Assembly (NCBI GenBank): GCA_002408385.1
Contig: DHSB01000214.1
Coordinates: forward strand, 4,763-23,934
Length of the DNA stretch: 19,172 bases
Reading direction: 5' to 3'
Source of the DNA: Myxococcales bacterium UBA5297
Lineage (GTDB): Bacteria; Myxococcota; Myxococcia; Myxococcales; UBA5297
The translations under genes were made by a program, and so were the position numbers. Positions within the stretch are counted from its first letter, which is position 1, and every line of letters starts with the position of its first letter. The notes beneath the pieces were generated by a model. It was not told the DNA's origin, made no database searches, and saw only the letters and a program-made list of their open reading frames with translations. This document shows, in pieces, positions 14,677 to 19,172 of this stretch.

Positions 14677-17511
14677 ATGACCACCTCCATGAAACCCAGC
14701 AACGCCCGCTACATCGTCGGCATCGACCTCGGCACCACCAACTGCGCCCTCGCCTACGTGGACCTGGACGCCGAGGGCGATCTCGCAGCCCACATCCGCG
14801 ACCTGCAGGTTCCGCAGCTCGTCGCTCCGGGTGAGACCGCGCAGCAGCGCCTGCTGCCCTCGAACGCCTATCTCCCCGGCGATCAGGAGCTGCCCGCCGG
14901 CGCGACGAAGCTTCCGTGGGGCGAGCGCCCCACCGTCGTCGGCGAGCTCGCCAAGCTGCGCGGCGCGCGCGTCCCCGGCCGCATGGTCAGCTCGGCGAAG
15001 AGCTGGCTGTCGCACGCCGGCGTCGATCGCACCGCGGCGATCCTTCCCTGGGGCGCTCCCGAGGGCGTGCCCCGCATCTCTCCGGTCGACGCCTCGGCGC
15101 TCTACCTCGCGCACCTCGAGGACGCCTGGAACCACCGCTTCCCCGACGCGCCGCTCTCCGAGCAGGAGGTGGTGCTCACCGTCCCGGCCTCGTTCGACGA
15201 GGTCGCCCGCGAGCTGACCGTGCGCGCCGCTCGCGAAGCCGGCCTCGGCAAGCTCACGCTCGTCGAGGAGCCGCAGGCCGCCTTCTACGACTGGGCCGCC
15301 AAGCACCGCGGCAAGCTCGACAAGGCCCTCGGCAACAACCGCCTCATCCTCGTCGTCGACGTCGGCGGCGGCACCACCGACCTCACCCTCATCTCCGCCG
15401 ACCTCAAGGACGGCGGCCCGGTGCTCAAGCGCATCGCGGTCGGCGACCACATCCTGCTCGGCGGCGACAACATGGACGTCACGCTCGCCCGGCGCATCGA
15501 GGCTCGCCTCGGCGCGCGGCTCGACGCGGCGCAGTGGACCTCGCTGGTGCAGGCCTGCCGCCTCGCCAAGGAGAGCCTGCTCAGCCCGGGCGGCCCCGAG
15601 AAGACCAGCGTCACCGTCGTCGGCCGCAGCAGCCGGCTCATCGGCGGCGCGATGTCGGCCGAGCTGACGCGCAAGGAGGTCCTCGGCATCGTCCTCGACG
15701 GCTTCTTCCCCGCGACCGGGGCGAACGAGACGGCGGCCAAGTCCGGGCGCACCGGCCTGCAGGAGCTCGGGCTGCCGTACGCCTCCGAGCCCGCCGTCAC
15801 CCGGCACGTCGCGGCCTTCCTGCGCGCCCACGCCCCCGAGGTCGAGGAGGCGCTCGGCGCGAAGGTCGAGGGCCTGCCGGTGCCGGACGCGGTGCTGCTC
15901 AACGGCGGCGTCTTCGCCCCGCCCGAGGTGGGCGACCGGCTCGCAGAAGTCGTCGACGCCTGGGGCGGCGAGCGCGAGCGGCGGCTCGAGGTGCTCTCGA
16001 ACGACGCGCTCGATCTCGCGGTCGCGCGCGGCGCGGCCTACTACGGGCTGGTGCGCCGCGGGCTCGGCCTGCGCATCGGCGGCGGCACCGCGCGCGCCTA
16101 CTTCATCGGCCTCGACGGCGAGAAGGGCGCCGGGCAGGCGCTCTGCGTCATCCCCAAGCACCTCGAGGAGGAGACCGAGGTCGAGGTGCCGCGCACCTTC
16201 GCGCTGCTGCTCGACCGGCCGGTGCGCTTCCCGCTCTTCGGCTCGACGGTCGCGCGCGCCGAGAAGCCCGGTGATTTGAGCGCGCTCGACGAGGAGCGCT
16301 TCAGCCCGCTGCCGCCCATCGAGACCGTGCTGCGCTCCGGGACCGACACCAAGGGCAAGGCGGTCGAGGTGCCGGTGCGCCTGCGCGCCTCACTCACCGA
16401 GATCGGCACGCTCGAGCTCTGGTGCGTCGCCACCGATCGCGACGCGCGCTGGAAGCTCGAGTTCCAGCTCCGCGGCGGCGCGGCCGAGGAGAGCGCGCCG
16501 AGCGCCGTGGCCCCGATGCCCCGGCGCTTCGGTGAGGCCAAAGAGCTCATCGAGGTCATCTACGGGAAGAAGCCCGCGCCGGTCGACAAGCGCGACGTCA
16601 AAAACCTGATCCGCAACCTCGAGAAGATCCTCGGGCCGCGCGAGGGGTGGACGACGCCGGTCATCCGCGAGCTGTGGGCCGCGCTGCACGCCGGCATGGG
16701 CAAGCGCCGGCGCACCGCCGACCACGAGCGGCTCTGGTGCAACCTGACCGGCTTCTGCCTGCGGCCCGGCTTCGGCGCGCCGCTCGACGCCTGGCGCGCC
16801 TCGGAGACCTGGAAGATCTTCGACCAGGGGCTGCAGTTCCAGAACGACACGCACAACTGGGAAGCCTGGTGGATCATGTGGCGGCGCGTCGCCGGCGGGC
16901 TCGACAAGGCCGCGCAGCAGCGCATCTTCGACAGCATCACGCCGGTCCTGCGGCCCGCGCAGCCGGGCAGGAACCAGCCGAAGCAGCGCGGCGTGAAGCC
17001 CGAGGGCATCGTCGAGCTGATCCGCCTCGCCGGCAGCCTCGAGCGCGTCGAGGCCGACGCGAAGAGCGAGCTCGGTGGCTGGCTGTTCGAGCGCATCGAG
17101 AAGGAAGGACCGGCGCCGCACCTGTTGTGGTCCATCGGGCGGCTTGGCGCGCGGGTGCCCTTCTACGGCAGCGGGCACGCCTGCGTGTACGCGGGGGTCG
17201 CCGAGAGCTGGATAGAGCGATTGCTCGCGCTGCCGATCGACCGCACGGAGCACCTCGTCTTCCCGCTCGCGCAGCTCGCGCGGGTCTCGGGCGACAGGCA
17301 TCGCGATCTCGATCCCGGCCTGCGCCGCCGCGTCGCCGAGTGGCTCGGCGAAGCCGGCGCGCCCGACGTGCTCGTGAGGATGGTGCTCGAGATCGTCGAG
17401 CTGACCGGCGGCGACGAGCAGCGGGTCTTCGGCGAGAGCCTGCCGGGCGGGCTCAAGCTGTTGCCCGAGCCGAATGGTGAGGAAGCGGCGAGCGGGGCGA
17501 CGGCGGGCTGA
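14677..17511 (+). CDS. Hsp70-family ATPase fused to DUF3731 (DnaK-related) C-terminal domain
   Basis: This is a 944-residue product from ATG 14677; ATG 14689 (MKPSNARYIVG) is an alternative. Neither has a Shine-Dalgarno, and the first abuts the last repeat hairpin. The ATPase domain is complete: IVGIDLGTTNCALAY (13-27), LILVVDVGGGTTDLT (223-237), GDHILLGGDNMD (256-267) and LLNGGVF (407-413). A short beta-type region (EIGTLELWCVATDRDARWKLE) follows, shared with the upstream Hsp70. From about residue 616 to 930 a helical domain begins with PRRFGEAKELIEVIYGKK and contains RTADHERLWCNLTGFCLRPGF and NWEAWWIMWRRVAGG; this matches the DUF3731 DnaK-related domain. The fusion is the normal form of this family. 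The role is unknown; co-occurrence with DUF2760 and a second Hsp70 suggests a dedicated chaperone module. Confidence 0.92.
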   Translation: MTTSMKPSNARYIVGIDLGTTNCALAYVDLDAEGDLAAHIRDLQVPQLVAPGETAQQRLLPSNAYLPGDQELPAGATKLPWGERPTVVGELAKLRGARVPGRMVSSAKSWLSHAGVDRTAAILPWGAPEGVPRISPVDASALYLAHLEDAWNHRFPDAPLSEQEVVLTVPASFDEVARELTVRAAREAGLGKLTLVEEPQAAFYDWAAKHRGKLDKALGNNRLILVVDVGGGTTDLTLISADLKDGGPVLKRIAVGDHILLGGDNMDVTLARRIEARLGARLDAAQWTSLVQACRLAKESLLSPGGPEKTSVTVVGRSSRLIGGAMSAELTRKEVLGIVLDGFFPATGANETAAKSGRTGLQELGLPYASEPAVTRHVAAFLRAHAPEVEEALGAKVEGLPVPDAVLLNGGVFAPPEVGDRLAEVVDAWGGERERRLEVLSNDALDLAVARGAAYYGLVRRGLGLRIGGGTARAYFIGLDGEKGAGQALCVIPKHLEEETEVEVPRTFALLLDRPVRFPLFGSTVARAEKPGDLSALDEERFSPLPPIETVLRSGTDTKGKAVEVPVRLRASLTEIGTLELWCVATDRDARWKLEFQLRGGAAEESAPSAVAPMPRRFGEAKELIEVIYGKKPAPVDKRDVKNLIRNLEKILGPREGWTTPVIRELWAALHAGMGKRRRTADHERLWCNLTGFCLRPGFGAPLDAWRASETWKIFDQGLQFQNDTHNWEAWWIMWRRVAGGLDKAAQQRIFDSITPVLRPAQPGRNQPKQRGVKPEGIVELIRLAGSLERVEADAKSELGGWLFERIEKEGPAPHLLWSIGRLGARVPFYGSGHACVYAGVAESWIERLLALPIDRTEHLVFPLAQLARVSGDRHRDLDPGLRRRVAEWLGEAGAPDVLVRMVLEIVELTGGDEQRVFGESLPGGLKLLPEPNGEEAASGATAG

Positions 17512-17548
17512 AGCCTTCAGTGAGTGCTCTGCGAACCCGCACCGGGTT

Positions 17549-17611
17549 GGCAGGGGCGCATCGCAATGCGCCCGGCCTGAAGTCGAGCACGAGCCCGTCC
17601 GCGAAGACGGG
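17549..17611 (+). repeat. Two-hairpin dispersed repeat, copy B; probable operon terminator
   Basis: It has GGCAGGGG, a stem GGGCGCAT/ATGCGCCC (17554-17573, loop CGCA), then TCGAGCAC and a second stem CCCGTC/GACGGG (17594-17611, loop CGCGAA). It fills the gap between the convergent second Hsp70 stop and the small minus-strand gene's stop, so it could terminate both. Confidence 0.7.
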
Positions 17612-17613
17612 AC

Positions 17614-17826
17614 TCACCGGCCATCGTCGTCGCAAAGCTCTTCGCGCCTCAGGGAACCGGCATCCCAGTGCGTGCTGCCTGTGAGGACCTTCGGTCGCCA
17701 CCCTCGCGGAGGCGGGCGGAGCTTCTGCCGACGCTCGGCGAGCGCCAGAACCTGCGCCCGCTCTTCGCTGCTGAGACTGGCGAGCTCGCGGGCAAGCCTC
17801 TCGAGCTTCTTGAGATCCTTTGACAC
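17614..17826 (-). CDS. Small hypothetical protein, antitoxin-like N-terminus
   Basis: This is a 70-residue product from GTG 17826; an in-frame stop lies just upstream, so there is no other start nearby. There is no recognisable Shine-Dalgarno, which lowers confidence. Residues 1-34 (MSKDLKKLERLARELASLSS, then EERAQVLALAERRQ) form an amphipathic charged helix of the kind found in small type II antitoxins. The tail GSLRREELCDDDGR also looks like a conserved protein end and not random translation. No toxin gene is found on either side: only the repeat and the Hsp70 end lie downstream. It may be an orphan antitoxin, part of a decayed locus, or spurious. Confidence 0.5.
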   Translation of the reverse strand: MSKDLKKLERLARELASLSSEERAQVLALAERRQKLRPPPRGWRPKVLTGSTHWDAGSLRREELCDDDGR

Positions 17827-17944
17827 GTCTTGGATCTACACGTCGGGGTCGAAGGCCACCAGCAGGCGGGGAGCGGGGCGGCGGCCGGCCGAGCAGGTTG
17901 GCGGGCCTTTCGTCGTCGTTCAGCTCGAGGAAGGCAAAACCGAC

Positions 17945-17989
17945 GCGTGAAAGAGAAGGGCGCGCGCAGCACCTCGCCGCGCGCGCCCT
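17945..17989 (-). terminator. Hairpin terminator after the 255-residue protein gene
   Basis: Stem arms of 10 bases (AGGGCGCGCG at 17957-17966 and CGCGCGCCCT at 17980-17989) enclose a 13-base loop. On the minus strand the stem is followed by a T-rich tract (TTCTCTTTC). It lies 25 bases past the stop at 18014. Confidence 0.75.
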
Positions 17990-18013
17990 GTCTCGAAGAA
18001 GCCTTCCGCAGGC

Positions 18014-18781
18014 CTACTCCGGCGTCACCGGCGTCGGCTCCGGCTCGGGCTCCTTCGTCCCGCTGCTGCGGCGCGGGGTCCGGTTCATCGCCGCCCGGTA
18101 CTCGTCGATCGGCCGGAGCGCGTTGCGCACCACCTCGAGGGTCTCCGGCTTGGTCTCGTCGGCCATCGCCAGCACCTGCAGGGTGTAGCTGCCGATGACC
18201 CGCGAGAGCTCCTTCAGGCCGTCGAGCATGTTGGCCGGCTCGGCCTCGTAAGCGGGCTTGGGCTGCGTCTTGCCGAGCACCTCGCCGTAGCGCTCGTAGG
18301 CGCGCCGCAGCTCGGCCAGGTAGACCGGGCCCGAGATGGTGTCGAGGTCGGCCGCGTGCCCCTCGTCGTCGATGCGCTTGAGCAGCTTGGCGACGTGCGC
18401 CCACTCCTCGTCGTAGCGCAGCGTCAGCCAGCCGAGCCCGTCGCCGAAGAGCGCCTTGAGCAGCTTCTCGGCCACCGACTGCTCCGGCAGCTCGGGCGAC
18501 AGGTCGGTCGCGGCGAGGACGCGGTTGTAGAGGCCGCGAACCGCCGCGTCGAGGCGCAGGTCGGCCGGCTTCGCCTCGCTCGCTTCGCGCGACCGCTCGG
18601 CCTTCTCGCGGGCGGTCCACGCCGTCTCGAGCAGGTCCGCGCGCGCCTTGATGTCGGCCGCGAGCCGGCTCAGCGCTTCGTTCGGGTTCTTCGGGGTCGC
18701 CGCGTACAGGCCGTGCGCCAGGCTGATGCCTCCGGCGACGTTGGTGCGCGGCGGGGGCAGGTAGTCGAGGGGATTGATCAT
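18014..18781 (-). CDS. Unrecognised helical protein, 255 residues
   Basis: ATG 18781 is chosen because GGGAGGAC lies about 8 bases upstream; the frame stays open further upstream but that part looks non-coding. No signal peptide or membrane segment is evident, so it is probably cytoplasmic. The N-terminus is MINPLDYLPPPRTNVAGGIS. Long, charged helices follow (ALSRLAADIKARADLLETAW, AREKAERSREASEA), then LFGDGLGWLTLRYDEEWAHVAKLLKRIDDEG and a helical stretch (YLAELRRAYERYGEVLG). The C-terminus is low-complexity Glu/Pro/Thr (KEPEPEPTPVTPE). I do not recognise a family. It is a single-gene unit with its own terminator and a possible promoter at 18831-18858, convergent-side neighbour of the Hsp70 module but on the opposite strand. 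Confidence 0.8.
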   Translation of the reverse strand: MINPLDYLPPPRTNVAGGISLAHGLYAATPKNPNEALSRLAADIKARADLLETAWTAREKAERSREASEAKPADLRLDAAVRGLYNRVLAATDLSPELPEQSVAEKLLKALFGDGLGWLTLRYDEEWAHVAKLLKRIDDEGHAADLDTISGPVYLAELRRAYERYGEVLGKTQPKPAYEAEPANMLDGLKELSRVIGSYTLQVLAMADETKPETLEVVRNALRPIDEYRAAMNRTPRRSSGTKEPEPEPTPVTPE

Positions 18782-18830
18782 CGTGCGGGTCCTCCCGGCT
18801 TCGTGGTGGGTTTGCGTTGAAGCCGCGCCG

Positions 18831-18858
18831 ACGCTAGCCCGGTCGATCTGCAGAGCAA
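18831..18858 (-). promoter_or_regulatory. Possible promoter of the 255-residue protein gene
   Basis: On the minus strand TTGCTC (18853-18858) and TAGCGT (18831-18836) are 16 bases apart, giving a leader of about 40 bases with a good ribosome-binding site. This is the best sigma70-like match that I can see in the window, but it is by eye. Confidence 0.35.
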
Positions 18859-19071
18859 CAGCGTCGCGATCGTCTGGTTGGCTGGGATGTTCGGAGGGCG
18901 ACAGTCGGCCCGAAGGTTCGCTTGCGAACGGGCAACGGGACTGCACGGACGGCCGGGGCGCGCGAAGCGGACGCTGGCCTTGCGCGCCCGTCCGCGGATC
19001 GGTCCGGCGCGTCAACCCGAGCCGGTCCGCGCGGCGGCTCGCTCGTCGCGCTGGTGCGCCGGAAGTGTCGG
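18859..19071. other. Gene-free stretch at the right side
   Basis: Open frames on both strands have Arg/Ser-rich, unstructured translations with no recognisable domain and no ribosome-binding sites that I would trust. Together with the flanking promoter candidate and repeat cluster, about 390 bases to the window edge hold no supported gene. Confidence 0.45.
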
Positions 19072-19172
19072 GAAAAACGCAACGATCAGTGATCCCGCAC
19101 ACAAACGGGTAGGCGAATCACTGATCGGAGCGGCTCTCGAGACCTCTTCGTTAAGAAAAACGCAACGATCAG
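19072..19172. repeat. Direct and inverted repeats at the right edge
   Basis: GAAAAACGCAACGATCAG occurs perfectly at 19072-19089 and 19155-19172; the second copy is cut by the window end. Overlapping the first copy is CGATCAGTGAT (19083-19093), with its perfect inverted copy ATCACTGATCG at 19117-19127. Between these arms CCCG and CGGG can pair as an inner stem. The AT-richer core stands out from its surroundings. It could be an operator pair, a mobile-element end, or the start of a longer tandem array. Confidence 0.65.

Noticed and set aside
11967..14702. A 911-codon minus-strand open frame opposite the first Hsp70 gene and the repeat array
   Set aside because: Its translation is Arg/Ala/Gly-rich without any domain, and the plus strand carries a complete Hsp70. 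Long antisense frames are expected in GC-rich codon usage, and the upstream part is repeat translation.
14596..16161. A 521-codon minus-strand open frame opposite the second Hsp70 gene
   Set aside because: It mirrors the codon structure of the Hsp70-DUF3731 gene and its translation shows no recognisable motif.
19072..19172. Integron attC site
   Set aside because: The hairpin with AACG-rich ends invited the idea, but GTTRRRY/RYYYAAC core sites are not matched.

Overview
The window comes from a GC-rich Gram-negative bacterium with an elaborate outer membrane: a TonB-dependent receptor, a FadL-type porin, a lipoprotein substrate-binding protein and a periplasmic multiheme cytochrome c. The gene content and base composition fit a deltaproteobacterial or Myxococcota-like lineage. 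That placement is inference from gene content; no rRNA or marker gene is present. The layout is mostly short operons in changing orientation, with palindromic repeats in the gaps.

Left part (1-6354): a secreted GH123/DUF4091-type glycoside hydrolase runs off the left edge on the minus strand. It is followed by a repeat-bearing gap and a DUF3108 periplasmic protein (minus). A FadL-family outer-membrane protein is divergent from it, and a TonB-dependent receptor (minus) is convergent with the FadL-like gene.

Centre (6515-11308): a tight tungstate ABC transporter operon, tupA-tupB-tupC (minus), reads toward the TonB receptor. Divergent from it is a small tetraheme cytochrome c. Next come a protein (minus) that carries DHH-phosphoesterase motifs in an apparently permuted order, and a Cdd1-type helix-hairpin-helix protein (plus).

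Right part (11611-17511): a three-gene plus-strand Hsp70 module. It consists of a membrane-anchored DUF2760 protein, an Hsp70-like ATPase without a helical lid, and a second Hsp70-like ATPase fused to a DUF3731 (DnaK-related) C-terminal domain. A 560-base array of hairpins, built from a unit repeated every 272 bases, separates the two Hsp70 genes and ends at the start codon of the second. No J-protein or GrpE is encoded in the window. Downstream are a small antitoxin-like ORF, a clear hairpin terminator, an unrecognised helical 255-residue protein (minus), and a cluster of direct and inverted repeats at the right edge.

The most interesting points are the Hsp70/DUF2760/DUF3731 module with its internal hairpin array, the apparently permuted DHH-like protein, a dispersed two-hairpin repeat family whose second stem changes in a compensatory way between copies, and the repeat cluster at the right edge.
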